From Agrobacterium vaccinii (lineage in GTDB: Bacteria > Pseudomonadota > Alphaproteobacteria > Rhizobiales > Rhizobiaceae): 64,000 nucleotides of DNA. Location of the stretch: positions 2,294,001 to 2,358,000 of the forward strand of contig NZ_CP054150.1 of NCBI RefSeq assembly GCF_021310995.1. Reading direction: 5' to 3'. The position numbers and the translations under genes are program-made. How positions within the stretch are numbered: position 1 is the stretch's first letter; each line of letters starts with the position of its first letter. Of this stretch, positions 36,744 to 45,984 are shown one piece after another. The notes beneath the pieces were generated by a model. The model did not search any database and was not told the origin of the DNA. It saw only the letters and a program-made list of their open reading frames with translations.

Positions 36744-37394
36744 TCAGGCGGCTTCGACCATTTTCGCGCTGAAGACGATTCGGTCTTCGTGGACTTCATA
36801 TTCGATCTTCATGCCGGATTCTTCCGCCATCAGCAGCGTGTAGTAGGGCTGGACCGAATGGGCGTCGACGGCTTCTTCTTCCGTGCCCTCGGCAAGCGCT
36901 ACGAATTTTGCAGGAAGGCGCATCATCCGGCCTTTGACTGCGATTTCGAAGCGTGCATCCGTTTCAGGGTTTTCCAGCGTGATATCGACATTACCGCCGC
37001 GTGGAATGGCGCTGTAAGCAACGAGAAACAGGTTGAGCAGCAGTTTTACGCGGTTCTTGGGAACGATGGCGCGTGGGCCTGTCCAGGTTACCTCGGCCTT
37101 CTTTTCCGCAGCAGCGAAGTCCTTGGCGGCCTTTTCGGCCTCGCCCGTATCGATGGACGCACCGGCGGAGCCCGAAGCACCGAAGGCCAAACGAGCGAAC
37201 TTGAGGCGTACGGATGCGTTGACTGCGGATGTGCGAATGAGATCGAGTGCGTCGGCATCCGAGCCGCCTTCGTCGAGAAGCTCCAGTCCGTTGTTGATGG
37301 CACCCACGGGAGAGATCACATCATGGCACACGCGACTGCACAGAAGCGCCGCCAGATCGGGGCCGGACAGCGTCAGATTAGGTTTGCTCGTCAT
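36744..37394 (-). CDS. chpT: Histidine phosphotransferase ChpT
   Basis: ChpT carries phosphate from the hybrid kinase CckA to CtrA and CpdR. The 216 residues have a DHp-like helix with the phosphorylated histidine at about position 24 in CSRVCHDVISPVGAINNGLELL, followed by a degenerate ATPase-like domain. This layout matches Caulobacter and Brucella ChpT. Together with ctrA and sciP it places three parts of one regulatory circuit within 3.5 kb. Its promoter region is adjacent to the MITE-like palindrome. Confidence 0.93.
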   Translation of the reverse strand: MTSKPNLTLSGPDLAALLCSRVCHDVISPVGAINNGLELLDEGGSDADALDLIRTSAVNASVRLKFARLAFGASGSAGASIDTGEAEKAAKDFAAAEKKAEVTWTGPRAIVPKNRVKLLLNLFLVAYSAIPRGGNVDITLENPETDARFEIAVKGRMMRLPAKFVALAEGTEEEAVDAHSVQPYYTLLMAEESGMKIEYEVHEDRIVFSAKMVEAA

Positions 37395-37506
37395 AAAATT
37401 CTCTCCTGCGCAAGTCTGCGCGGACCGTGTGGAAGTTATTAAGCCATAATGACACCATATTTGGTAAACCGATTGTTAATATCATGGTTTCAAAATGCCA
37501 AATGTC

Positions 37507-37674
37507 TAAGAGTCCGTTTGGAAACTCGGCGGCGGAGATTCGACGAATGATTTTTGTGGCTGACAAGGAGAAGATCGTAGGCGATATCTTGTGATATCGG
37601 CAAGATTTTCGACGCAGTCTGGCGCGAAAAGCATCGACGAATCGACCCGTCCGAGGTTTTCAAACGGACTCTTA
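37507..37674. mobile_element. MITE-like imperfect palindrome, about 168 bp
   Basis: The ends are near-perfect inverted repeats of about 23 bases: both begin TAAGAGTCCGTTTG when read inward, then agree to CTCGG with one insertion. Inner segments also pair (GATTCG near both ends; GATATC-TTGT-GATATC at the centre), so the whole element folds on itself. TA occurs at both outer ends, as expected for a Tc1/IS630-type target. It encodes no protein. It ends 38 bases before the eipA start codon, inside that gene's promoter region. Confidence 0.65.
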
Positions 37675-37712
37675 CAGGGCAAAACGAACGAAACAGACGG
37701 ACGGAATTGACG

Positions 37713-38303
37713 ATGCGACTTACCGAACTCCGCACCATCGCACGCCTCGGACTGGTAAAGATTTTCGTGGTACTCGCGAGCCTTTGCGTGTCTGCCGCGC
37801 ATGCCTCTGCCCAAAGTAGCGACCAATATTCCATTCAGGAAATTGTTGACGCTGGCCACGGCTTCTTTGGCGAAACCACCGGCGGTCTGGCAAAGGTGGT
37901 GGAACGCGCCTTCCAGCAATACGGCCTGCCCAATGGTTATATCCTCGGACAGGAAGGCTCCGGTGCCTTCGTGGCCGGTCTGACCTATGGCGAAGGCCAG
38001 CTTTACACCAAGAATGCCGGTCAGCACCCCGTCTTCTGGCAGGGCCCTTCGCTGGGTCTGGACTACGGCGGACAGGGCACACGCGCCATGATGCTGGTTT
38101 ATAACCTCCCTGCCGTCAATTCGCTCTACCGTCGCTATGGCGGCGTCAGCGGCTCGGCCTTCATCGTGGCTGGCGTTGGCATGACCGTGCTGAAAAACAG
38201 CGACGTGACGATTGCCCCAATCAGAACCGGTATCGGCGCACGCCTCGGCATCAATGTCGGCTATCTGAAACTGACACCGCAGCCGACATGGAATCCCTTC
38301 TGA
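37713..38303 (+). CDS. eipA: Periplasmic DUF1134 protein, EipA-like
   Basis: This 196-residue protein has a signal peptide (hydrophobic about 10-30, cleavage near AHASA) and a glycine-rich DUF1134 domain (GFFGETTGGLAKVVERAF, then GLDYGGQGTRAMMLVYNL, RRYGGVSGSAF). In Brucella abortus the DUF1134 protein EipA is a periplasmic factor needed for envelope integrity and stress resistance. I start it at the ATG at 37713; a TTG two codons earlier is the only alternative. Its upstream region is occupied by the MITE-like element, which may supply or disturb its promoter. Confidence 0.82.
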   Translation: MRLTELRTIARLGLVKIFVVLASLCVSAAHASAQSSDQYSIQEIVDAGHGFFGETTGGLAKVVERAFQQYGLPNGYILGQEGSGAFVAGLTYGEGQLYTKNAGQHPVFWQGPSLGLDYGGQGTRAMMLVYNLPAVNSLYRRYGGVSGSAFIVAGVGMTVLKNSDVTIAPIRTGIGARLGINVGYLKLTPQPTWNPF

Positions 38304-38468
38304 TTCGCAATCGACACCGATTCGCGTAAAATGCGGTTTAAGGCCGCCCTTGGCGGGATAAGGCCTGGCGCAAGATTGGTGTGAGAGAAATCGCGCCTTG
38401 AGAATAAGCCGTGATGCTGATGACCTCGTGGAGGTCCGGCATTGCGTTTGTGAGTGGAGACGACCTGC

Positions 38469-39578
38469 GTGATCGAGTACGCCCTTCTTTTCGGCCTGGG
38501 TTTTCTCTCTGCCATTTTGCTCGTTTCGTTGATGGCACCCGCCATTCATCGCCGCATCGTCGTTTATACGGAGAAGCGGCTGCGCGCGACGATGCCAATC
38601 AGCCCGCAGGAAGTTCGCGCCCAGAAAGACATGGCGCGCGCGCTCTACGCTGCTGAAAACGCCCGCACGCGGCAGGAACTGGATGCCGAGCGTGAAAAGG
38701 CGCTGTCCCTGAAATTCAGGAACGACAACGCCGTAACCGATGCGAGCAAGCTTCTGGGCGAGACGCGTGACCTGAAAACGCAGTTGGAGCAGATGACGCT
38801 GGAAGCCAACGACCTGCGCGCCAAGGCTCGCCGTCACGAAGATGCAGCCGCACGTCTAAAGGCAGCGCTGAACGATGCCGAGGAAACCGCTCTTTCCAGA
38901 ACACACGAAATTTCCAGCCTGACCAAACGCGTCAGCGCCATCTCGCGTGAACTCGACGATCTTAAAATCACCCTGTCGGCCCGAGAAATCGAAGTGGAGC
39001 AGGCCAAGCACAAAACGGCCTCCTGGCGCCGGGAGCGGGAAAGTCTGACCAAGGAACTCGAAGAGGCCAACGCCAAGAACCGTGAAGCGGCCAACCACAT
39101 GAACCGCGAGAGCCGCAAGGTCGCACGGCTGGAAGAGCAGCTGGCGCAGGAAGCCGCTAGAGCCGCCGATCATGAGACGCTGCTGGAACGCCGTGCGCAG
39201 GAAGTGGCCCGCCTGAAAGAACGCGTAGCAGGTATCAGCGAGACAGCAGCCGTCGAGCCCATAGCGGCGGTCGCAGCGCCTCTCATCCAACTTGGCGACA
39301 AGGCGGCAACGCCGGATAGGCTTGCCCGCGAAATCGAGGATATCCGCAATCAGGGAACGGCACTGACCGAGCGCTTGCTGAACGGAAAAGGCAACGGCAA
39401 CGATGAAGCCATCCGCCGCGAGATATCGCAGATTGCCGCACGGATGATCGCGCTGACCGCCGCACAGGAAGGCGAGACATCACCGGTTCACACCATGATC
39501 GCAGATGTGGGTGAGGACGGCGGGCGGAAAAACCTAGCCAACCGCGCCATCGACGCCATGGGGCAGCTGAAAAACTGA
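38469..39578 (+). CDS. Membrane-anchored coiled-coil protein of unknown function
   Basis: This 369-residue protein has one N-terminal membrane helix (about residues 5-25, IEYALLFGLGFLSAILLV) followed by a long charged region of predicted coiled coil (about 80-255) rich in Glu, Arg, Lys and Ala. A C-terminal domain of about 90 residues follows (TPDRLAREIEDIRNQGTALTE to the end). The GTG at 38469 has GGAG nine bases upstream; a GTG five codons earlier is possible. The design recalls scaffold proteins of the cell envelope, but I do not recognise the family. Confidence 0.75.
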   Translation: MIEYALLFGLGFLSAILLVSLMAPAIHRRIVVYTEKRLRATMPISPQEVRAQKDMARALYAAENARTRQELDAEREKALSLKFRNDNAVTDASKLLGETRDLKTQLEQMTLEANDLRAKARRHEDAAARLKAALNDAEETALSRTHEISSLTKRVSAISRELDDLKITLSAREIEVEQAKHKTASWRRERESLTKELEEANAKNREAANHMNRESRKVARLEEQLAQEAARAADHETLLERRAQEVARLKERVAGISETAAVEPIAAVAAPLIQLGDKAATPDRLAREIEDIRNQGTALTERLLNGKGNGNDEAIRREISQIAARMIALTAAQEGETSPVHTMIADVGEDGGRKNLANRAIDAMGQLKN

Positions 39579-39777
39579 CCGTTTTCGACGCCTCAACAAA
39601 AAAATCGAGATAGATCGCTTTAAAAATAAAGACCGATAAAATTGTACCTATCGGCTTAAATCCCCCGCAAACAGTGCCCTGTAATGTGGTTGTCAGTGGC
39701 GCCGAACAGAGATGTTGGCGCAAACAACAACAAGCGGAAAGACCGGCAGCAGACCGGCCAACGTAAAAAAACGGGGT

Positions 39778-40023
39778 ATGAACATGTTCAAGAAGCTTTT
39801 TGCCGCTGCCATCTGCGGCGCTGTCATCGCCTCGATCTCCACGCATGCAGATGCAGCCGGCCCCGGTGGTTTCGCGCGCGGATTTGCCAAGGTCGAACAC
39901 GAGGTGGTCACGTCAGTTGCGCCAATGACCAGCGCCGACACCATCGACATCTCACGCCAGCAGGCCCTCTCGGCCCTCGATCAGTATTTCAAAGGCTTCG
40001 ATCAGTCGCCCGACGCCCGCTAA
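39778..40023 (+). CDS. Small secreted protein of unknown function
   Basis: This 81-residue protein has a signal peptide (KKLFAAAICGAVIASISTHADA) and a short mature part of about 55 residues with no cysteine and no recognised domain (GFARGFAKVEHEVV, then ISRQQALSALDQYFKGFDQ). GGGG lies just upstream of the ATG; the ATG two codons later is equally likely. A strong terminator follows, which supports it as a real transcript. Confidence 0.65.
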   Translation: MNMFKKLFAAAICGAVIASISTHADAAGPGGFARGFAKVEHEVVTSVAPMTSADTIDISRQQALSALDQYFKGFDQSPDAR

Positions 40024-40051
40024 GCCCATTCACACCATCATGACTGACTTG

Positions 40052-40084
40052 CCGCCGGCTCCTTATGGGACCGGCGGTTTTTTT
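40052..40084. terminator. Terminator between the small secreted gene and the EamA gene
   Basis: A 7-bp GC stem CCGCCGG / CCGGCGG, extended by TCC/GGA pairs inside, ends in seven Ts. It overlaps the 3' end of the convergent transporter gene. Confidence 0.85.
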
Positions 40085-40950
40085 CGTTCTGCAACAGCAA
40101 TACCACCCAGCGTCAGCGATAGCGCGATGATCTGATAGGGGTGCAGCACCTCACCCAAAATCATCACCGATAAAAGCGTGCCGAAGACCGGAATGAGGTT
40201 GATGAACAAGCCCGCACGGTTGGGGCCGATGCGTTCCACACCCAGAATGAAGCATATCTGCGCAATGAGCGAGGCAAACAGCGCGGTGTAAAGCGCGATT
40301 ACCCAGCCCTTCGCGTCCGGCCAAACAGCCGTTTCCTTGGCGACTTCCCAGAGCATCAGGGGCGCCGACGTCACGAGCGCGCCGATAGCCGGAATGGCCA
40401 TCAGCGTCCGCCAATTGACCACGGGTTTCCAGCGCAGCATCACAGTGTAGACGGCGTAGGACAGCACCGCGAGCAGCATGATCGCATCACCGACATTCAT
40501 CTGTAACTGAACTAGAGACATCAGGTCGCCGTGCGACGCGAGAAGGCTCACACCTGCAATGGTCAGGAAGAAGCCGATGATCTGTCCAGCAAAAATCTTC
40601 GTTCGAAACAGGATGAAATTCAGCGCAAAGATCACCATCGGAATGCCCGCCTGAATGACGGCAACGTTGATGGCGGAGGTGTATCTAAGCGCAGTGTAAA
40701 GAGCCGCATTGAAGCAGGTGTAGCCGATGGCGCCCAGAACGAAGAAATAGGGCAGCTGCTTTTTTACAACCGGCCAGTCCCGCACCAGTTGCGGCAGGGA
40801 GATCGCGAGAATGATGACCACCGCCAGCGTCCATCGCAGAAAGGTCAGTACCATGGGGCTTACATGCCCGACGGCCAGCTTTCCAGCCACGGCATTTCCG
40901 CCCCAGCACAAGGTGGCGATGATCAGGACGAGATACGCTCTTGAAGTCAC
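40063..40950 (-). CDS. EamA/DMT-superfamily transporter
   Basis: This is a ten-helix drug/metabolite exporter of about 295 residues made of two EamA repeats; the first starts YLVLIIATLCWGGNAVAGKLA and the second near NVGDAIMLLAVLSYAVYTV. Such proteins export metabolites, often amino acids or nucleosides; the substrate here is unknown. The open frame extends 90 codons further but is not transporter-like there. I set the start at the GTG at 40950, giving MTSRAYLVLI; its ribosome site is weak, so the start is uncertain. It is divergent from purA. Confidence 0.85.
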   Translation of the reverse strand: MTSRAYLVLIIATLCWGGNAVAGKLAVGHVSPMVLTFLRWTLAVVIILAISLPQLVRDWPVVKKQLPYFFVLGAIGYTCFNAALYTALRYTSAINVAVIQAGIPMVIFALNFILFRTKIFAGQIIGFFLTIAGVSLLASHGDLMSLVQLQMNVGDAIMLLAVLSYAVYTVMLRWKPVVNWRTLMAIPAIGALVTSAPLMLWEVAKETAVWPDAKGWVIALYTALFASLIAQICFILGVERIGPNRAGLFINLIPVFGTLLSVMILGEVLHPYQIIALSLTLGGIAVAERKKPPVP

Positions 40951-41173
40951 GGAGATTTCGACTTTCGACTGGATGCCCAAGGCTGTTCTGCACCGCCGAT
41001 TCGCGTTCTGCAAGCGCAGATGACGCACCTGAAATGGCTTCACCGCTGAAATGCCTCGGAAAAAGCAAGGTTTCGCCGCATAAACAGGGTCGCTTTCCGC
41101 AAAACAACGCAGTATACATTCGCGGGTTTGAGTTAGGGGCGTTTTTTTGGCGCCATGAGCAGGAAAGCAAGAA

Positions 41174-42472
41174 ATGACGAATGTCGTGGTGGTCGGCTCG
41201 CAGTGGGGCGATGAAGGCAAGGGTAAGATCGTTGACTGGCTGTCGGAGCGTGCGGACGTCGTCGTTCGCTATCAGGGCGGTCACAATGCGGGTCATACGC
41301 TTGTTATCGATGGCGTCAGCTACAAGCTGTCGCTTTTGCCTTCCGGTGTCGTGCGTCCGGGCAAACTTGGCGTTATCGGCAACGGTGTCGTTGTCGATCC
41401 ACATGCGCTGATTGCCGAAATCGGCCGTCTGGAAGCGCAGGGCGTAACCGTTACGCCTGACAATCTGCGGATTGCCGACAATGCGACCCTCATCCTCTCC
41501 CTGCACCGCGAACTGGACGGCATGCGCGAAGACGCAGCCTCCAACAGCGGCACGAAGATCGGCACCACCCGTCGCGGCATCGGCCCCGCCTATGAAGACA
41601 AGGTTGGCCGCCGCGCCATTCGCGTCATGGATCTGGAAGACACTGAAGCGCTGGCCGCCAAGGTCGACCGCATTCTGACGCACCATAACGCGCTTCGTCG
41701 CGGTTTCGGTGCAGCGGAAGTCAGCCACGAAACAATCATGGAAGAACTGACGTCGGTTGCCGACCGCATCCTGCCCTTCAGCGAAACCGTGTGGCTGCTG
41801 CTGGACAAGAAGCGTCGCGCTGGCGAGCGTATCCTGTTCGAAGGCGCACAGGGCTCGCTGCTCGACATCGACCACGGCACATATCCCTATGTAACCTCAT
41901 CCAACACCGTTGCCGGACAGGCAGCTGCCGGTTCCGGCATGGGTCCGGGCTCGCTCGGCTACATTCTCGGCATCACCAAGGCCTACACGACGCGCGTCGG
42001 CGAAGGCCCGTTCCCGACGGAATTGCACGACGAAGTCGGCCAGTTCCTGGGCGAAAAAGGCCACGAATTCGGCACCGTGACAGGTCGCAAGCGCCGTTGC
42101 GGCTGGTTCGACGCCGCACTGGTACGCCAGTCGGTTGCAACCAACGGCATTACCGGCATCGCGCTGACCAAGCTCGACGTTCTTGACGGTCTCGAAGAGC
42201 TGAAGATTTGCGTCGGCTACAAGCTGGACGGTCAGGAAATCGATCATCTTCCAGCAAGCCAGGGCGCCCAGGCGCGGGTCGAGCCTATCTATGTGACGCT
42301 GGAAGGCTGGAAAGAATCGACGGTCGGTGCCCGCAAATGGGCGGATTTGCCTGCTCAGGCTATCAAATACGTTCGTCAGGTCGAAGAACTGATCGGCGCA
42401 CCGGTTGCGCTTCTTTCTACAAGCCCTGAGCGAGATGACACAATACTTGTGACTGATCCATTTGAGGATTAA
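41174..42472 (+). CDS. purA: Adenylosuccinate synthetase
   Basis: PurA joins IMP and aspartate with GTP to form adenylosuccinate, the first committed step to AMP. The 432 residues are full length. The GTP-binding loop [14 protein letters not shown] is at about 13-26, GGHNAGHT follows at about 38-45, and the late motif [13 protein letters not shown] is intact. It is preceded by a short purine-rich site (GCAGGAAAGCAAGAA). It is monocistronic or leads into the large acidic membrane protein 70 bases downstream. Confidence 0.98.
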   Translation: MTNVVVVGSQWGDEGKGKIVDWLSERADVVVRYQGGHNAGHTLVIDGVSYKLSLLPSGVVRPGKLGVIGNGVVVDPHALIAEIGRLEAQGVTVTPDNLRIADNATLILSLHRELDGMREDAASNSGTKIGTTRRGIGPAYEDKVGRRAIRVMDLEDTEALAAKVDRILTHHNALRRGFGAAEVSHETIMEELTSVADRILPFSETVWLLLDKKRRAGERILFEGAQGSLLDIDHGTYPYVTSSNTVAGQAAAGSGMGPGSLGYILGITKAYTTRVGEGPFPTELHDEVGQFLGEKGHEFGTVTGRKRRCGWFDAALVRQSVATNGITGIALTKLDVLDGLEELKICVGYKLDGQEIDHLPASQGAQARVEPIYVTLEGWKESTVGARKWADLPAQAIKYVRQVEELIGAPVALLSTSPERDDTILVTDPFED

Positions 42473-42542
42473 TGTCCTCTGCGATCGAGTTTCATAAACC
42501 ATATCGGGCCAGTACGTCGTTGGCCTCGACGAGAAAGTGCTT

Positions 42543-44792
42543 ATGGCGGATTTTGTAGCAGTCATTCGCAAGGCCGTGGATGGCTTGGCGAACAATACTC
42601 CCGAAAACCGGGCGAGGGTATACGACAAGGCGCGTAGCGCAGTCGTGCGCCAGCTTGAAAACATGAAGCCGCGCCCGCCGGAAGAATTGTTGAAGCGGCA
42701 GATCCTCAAGCTCGATACGGCAATTGCCGAAGTTGAAGGAGAATATTCCGAGGCCCTACCGGCTGCGGAAGAAGAAGAGCAGTCCTACATTGCACCCGCA
42801 GTACCGGTTGCCACACCCGTGGCACCGGATACGACCTCTCCCTATTACGAAGAAGAGGTCGCCAGAGACCAGCACGACGAACAGGATGAGGCCGTCGAGC
42901 CGGAACCCGTCTACGCTGCACCTGTCGAAGAAGAACCAGCACCGCAATATTCTACCTACAGCGAAGAGCCCGCCGTAGAAGAGCGCTATGTAGAGCCTGA
43001 GCCAGACTATGTGGCACCGGAAGCGGAAACGAAGAGCTACTTCACCACTGCGCAGGAAGAGCCTCGCTATGAAGAGGACGTATACGAGCCTGTAGCAACG
43101 ACAGAGCCGGAGCCCGTCGCCGCTGAAGAAGAGCATGCGCATGAACACTGGGTTGGGCAGGATACGCCCGCTGAACAGGCATGGGCTTACGAAGCCGATG
43201 AGCCTGCGCCACATGCGTCCGAAGATCGGCATGCAGAGCCGGTGAAGCATGCGGAAGACGATGTTTTCCACGAAAACACGCCGCTTCCCTACGCAGCCAG
43301 CTATGCAGCCCCCTCGCCTTACTACCAGGATGTGAACCCAGACGCTTCCCGCGAAGAACAGCGCAACGAAGAGGTTCATTTTGGCGAAGCTCCGCAGTTC
43401 GGTGAAGAGGTGGATCATCACCCGGAGCCCAAGGCGGACGCACAGAAGCCATCCCCTGCAGTCGTTGAGGATTACTCGACATACTTCGATGACGCTGCAC
43501 TCGATCTTCCCCCGAAAACCAGCCCCGGTCTGCCACGCGCCGACAACGATCCCTTTGCCCCGCAGGCAGCCCAGAAGGACGATAAGGAACGTACCCCCTG
43601 GGACGATCTGGAAGAGCTGATCGGCTACGACGGCGCTTCCGGCAATTCCTCGACCAGCAATGGCAGAAGCGATTTCGATTCGGGCGTTGCGGCGGATGGA
43701 ATTCCGGCTGCGGCCTATAGAACCAAGAAAAAGCCGCGCCGTAACTACGGCGCGATGGTGCTTTCGCTTGGCGGCATTCTGCTTCTGGCTGGTGGTGCCT
43801 ATGCGATGTGGGTCAACCGTGACGCCTTGAACGACATGGTCGGCGGGCTCGTGCAGTCTGCGCAGACCGGCACCGCGACAACGACGACCCCACCCCAGAC
43901 GACGTCCAACACGACCACAACACCTCCTGCGACGACACCTGCACAGCCGACAAGCACCAATGGCCAGCAACCAGCCACGCCGACGCAGACTGCGGCTGTG
44001 GATGATGGTTCCGTTAGCGGCACCAAGTTCACCCAGCGCCTTCTGACCGATGGCACGGAAAAGGACGAGGGCGCAGGCCCCGGCGCCAACGGCCAGCCGG
44101 TGACGGCTGAAGGCCAGTCCGTCTACGTACAGAACGAAGAGGCGCCTGCAGCACCAGCTGCAAACACGCCAGCGGGTGCTGCTGCACCGGCTGGGCAGAC
44201 ACCGGCCGCGCAACAGCCTGCTGCCGCCGCAGCATCGGGCCATCGCATGTTCCTTTATGAGGAAGTGCTGGGCCAGACCGTTCCGACCGCCATCGAAGGA
44301 TCGGTCTCATGGTCGCTGCAAAATGAGCAGGATGCCAATGGCAAGCCTTCCCCAACGGTTCAGGGTCAGATCACCATTCCGGGCCGTGGCCTCAGTGCTT
44401 TGATCACCTTCAAGCGCAACACCGACCCATCCCTGCCCGCCAGCCATCTGGTCGAGATCGTTTTCTCGGTCGGTTCCGGTTTCGAGGGTGGAGCGATCGA
44501 CAGCGTTCAACGCATTGCGATGAAGAGCACCGAGCAGGATCGCGGAAACGCCCTGATTGCGGTTCCAGCAAAGATCACGGACGATTTCCACATGATCGCG
44601 CTCAACGACTTCCCGGATGCGTTGAAGACCAATCTGGAATTGATGCGCACCCGGGACTGGATCGATATCCCCGTATCCTACCGAAACGGTCGCCGCGCGT
44701 TGTTGACACTCCAGAAGGGTGCAGACGGCAAGGCGGCTTTCGAGACGGCTCTGCGCGAATGGAGTGCAGCGGTTCCTACGACCGGTCAGTAG
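42543..44792 (+). CDS. Large acidic single-pass membrane protein of unknown function
   Basis: This 749-residue protein has three parts. Residues 1-70 form a helical domain (MADFVAVIRKAVDGLANNTPE). Residues about 70-400 are low-complexity and rich in Glu, Pro, Ala, Tyr and His. One membrane helix lies at about 402-425 (GAMVLSLGGILLLAGGAYAM), followed by a Thr/Pro-rich linker and a C-terminal domain of about 180 residues (HRMFLYEEVLGQ to the end). By the positive-inside rule the acidic half is cytoplasmic and the C-terminal domain periplasmic. I know similar proteins beside purA/rpoH in rhizobia only as hypothetical. The bipartite design suggests a scaffold or envelope-sensing role. Confidence 0.8.
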   Translation: MADFVAVIRKAVDGLANNTPENRARVYDKARSAVVRQLENMKPRPPEELLKRQILKLDTAIAEVEGEYSEALPAAEEEEQSYIAPAVPVATPVAPDTTSPYYEEEVARDQHDEQDEAVEPEPVYAAPVEEEPAPQYSTYSEEPAVEERYVEPEPDYVAPEAETKSYFTTAQEEPRYEEDVYEPVATTEPEPVAAEEEHAHEHWVGQDTPAEQAWAYEADEPAPHASEDRHAEPVKHAEDDVFHENTPLPYAASYAAPSPYYQDVNPDASREEQRNEEVHFGEAPQFGEEVDHHPEPKADAQKPSPAVVEDYSTYFDDAALDLPPKTSPGLPRADNDPFAPQAAQKDDKERTPWDDLEELIGYDGASGNSSTSNGRSDFDSGVAADGIPAAAYRTKKKPRRNYGAMVLSLGGILLLAGGAYAMWVNRDALNDMVGGLVQSAQTGTATTTTPPQTTSNTTTTPPATTPAQPTSTNGQQPATPTQTAAVDDGSVSGTKFTQRLLTDGTEKDEGAGPGANGQPVTAEGQSVYVQNEEAPAAPAANTPAGAAAPAGQTPAAQQPAAAAASGHRMFLYEEVLGQTVPTAIEGSVSWSLQNEQDANGKPSPTVQGQITIPGRGLSALITFKRNTDPSLPASHLVEIVFSVGSGFEGGAIDSVQRIAMKSTEQDRGNALIAVPAKITDDFHMIALNDFPDALKTNLELMRTRDWIDIPVSYRNGRRALLTLQKGADGKAAFETALREWSAAVPTTGQ

Positions 44793-44810
44793 TATCGTCA
44801 GTATCAAAAT

Positions 44811-44850
44811 GAAAAAGGCCCCGGATGCGATCATCCGGGGCCTTATTTTT
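44811..44850. terminator. Bidirectional terminator between the acidic protein gene and rpoH
   Basis: A 13-bp stem (AAGGCCCCGGATG / CATCCGGGGCCTT) with a 4-base loop is flanked by A and T tracts. It serves the two convergent genes. Confidence 0.92.
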
Positions 44851-44902
44851 ATATGTAAGTGATGCGCACCTGGTGCCGGAGAACCGTCTACAAAACGTCG
44901 CC

Positions 44903-45805
44903 TTAAGCGTCGACGACACGCAGAGCCTTGGCCGCCTCCAGCGCTTCCTTCTGGACAGCTTCCTGAACCTTTTCGAAAGCGCGTACTTCGATCTGGCGCA
45001 CGCGCTCGCGGCTGATATCGAACTCGGTAGACAGGTCTTCCAGCGTAACAGGATCTTCCGACAGGCGGCGCGCCTCGAAAATTCGGCGTTCGCGCTCGTT
45101 CAACACGCCCATGGCCTTCGCCAGCATGCGTCTACGCGTATCGAGTTCGTCCTGCTCGATCAGCACGGTTTCCTGACTGTCGTGGTCATCGACCAACCAG
45201 TCCTGCCATTGGCCCGCTTCGCCTTCCGCAGCCTTGATCGGCGCGTTGAGCGATGCGTCGCCGTGCAGGCGGCGGTTCATCGAAATGACCTCTTCTTCCG
45301 ACACCTGAAGCTTGGTCGCGATTTCGGTTACATGCTCCGGCTTCAGATCGCCGTCGTCGATAGCTTGTATCTTGCCCTTGAGGCGACGCAGGTTGAAGAA
45401 GAGGCGCTTCTGATTGGCCGTCGTGCCCATCTTCACCAACGACCATGAGCGCAGAATGTATTCTTGAATGGACGCCTTGATCCACCACATGGCATAGGTC
45501 GCCAGACGAAAGCCGCGCTCGGGGTCGAATTTCTTGACCGCCTGCATCAGGCCCACATTGCCTTCGGAAACCACTTCGCCAATCGGCAGGCCATAGCCGC
45601 GGTAGCCCATGGCGATCTTCGCCACGAGACGCAGGTGACTCGTCACAAGCCTGTGTGCTGCATCGCGGTCACCATGTTCGGCATAACGTTTGCCAAGCAT
45701 GTATTCTTCCTGCGGCTCCAGCATCGGGAACTTGCGGATTTCATCGAGATATCGATTAAGACCGGCTTCACCGGCGGTAATGGAAGGCAAACTATTGCGG
45801 GCCAT
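44903..45805 (-). CDS. rpoH: Heat-shock sigma factor RpoH (sigma-32)
   Basis: RpoH directs RNA polymerase to heat-shock promoters. The 300 residues contain region 1.2/2 (LNRYLDEIRKFPMLEPQEE), the region 2.4 area around AMWWIKASIQEYILRSWSLVK, the RpoH box QKRLFFNLRRLK that is diagnostic of sigma-32, and region 4 (DISRERVRQIEVRAFEKVQ). Rhizobia often have several rpoH genes; the full-length match here is RpoH1-like. AAGGGGG precedes the ATG. An inverted repeat lies 59 bases upstream of the start. Confidence 0.96.
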   Translation of the reverse strand: MARNSLPSITAGEAGLNRYLDEIRKFPMLEPQEEYMLGKRYAEHGDRDAAHRLVTSHLRLVAKIAMGYRGYGLPIGEVVSEGNVGLMQAVKKFDPERGFRLATYAMWWIKASIQEYILRSWSLVKMGTTANQKRLFFNLRRLKGKIQAIDDGDLKPEHVTEIATKLQVSEEEVISMNRRLHGDASLNAPIKAAEGEAGQWQDWLVDDHDSQETVLIEQDELDTRRRMLAKAMGVLNERERRIFEARRLSEDPVTLEDLSTEFDISRERVRQIEVRAFEKVQEAVQKEALEAAKALRVVDA

Positions 45806-45863
45806 AAAGCACCCCCTTATCTTTGTTCTAGGCTGGATCCCCTTTTGGGCGAACCAAAGTCGC

Positions 45864-45880
45864 GGGTCGAATTTCGACCC
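45864..45880. promoter_or_regulatory. Inverted repeat upstream of rpoH
   Basis: GGGTCGAA-T-TTCGACCC is a perfect 8-bp inverted repeat with a single central base, 59-75 bases before the rpoH start codon. It may be an operator or a leader hairpin affecting rpoH expression. Confidence 0.45.
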
Positions 45881-45984
45881 CGCACGAACCCAATTGTCAG
45901 ATATGTATTGCGCGCACTCGATTCAAGCGCGCGCAAGCTTGGCACGTTATAAAATAACTCTGCCTTGGTTACCCTGAAAACTTG

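Noticed and set aside
37506..38837. 443-codon minus-strand frame across the MITE-like element and eipA
   Set aside because: It is antisense to a DUF1134 gene with a clear signal peptide and crosses a palindrome; no coding signature.
42756..44243. 495-codon minus-strand frame opposite the acidic membrane protein
   Set aside because: Its Arg/Cys/Leu-rich composition reflects the complement of Glu- and Pro-rich codons; it has no domain.
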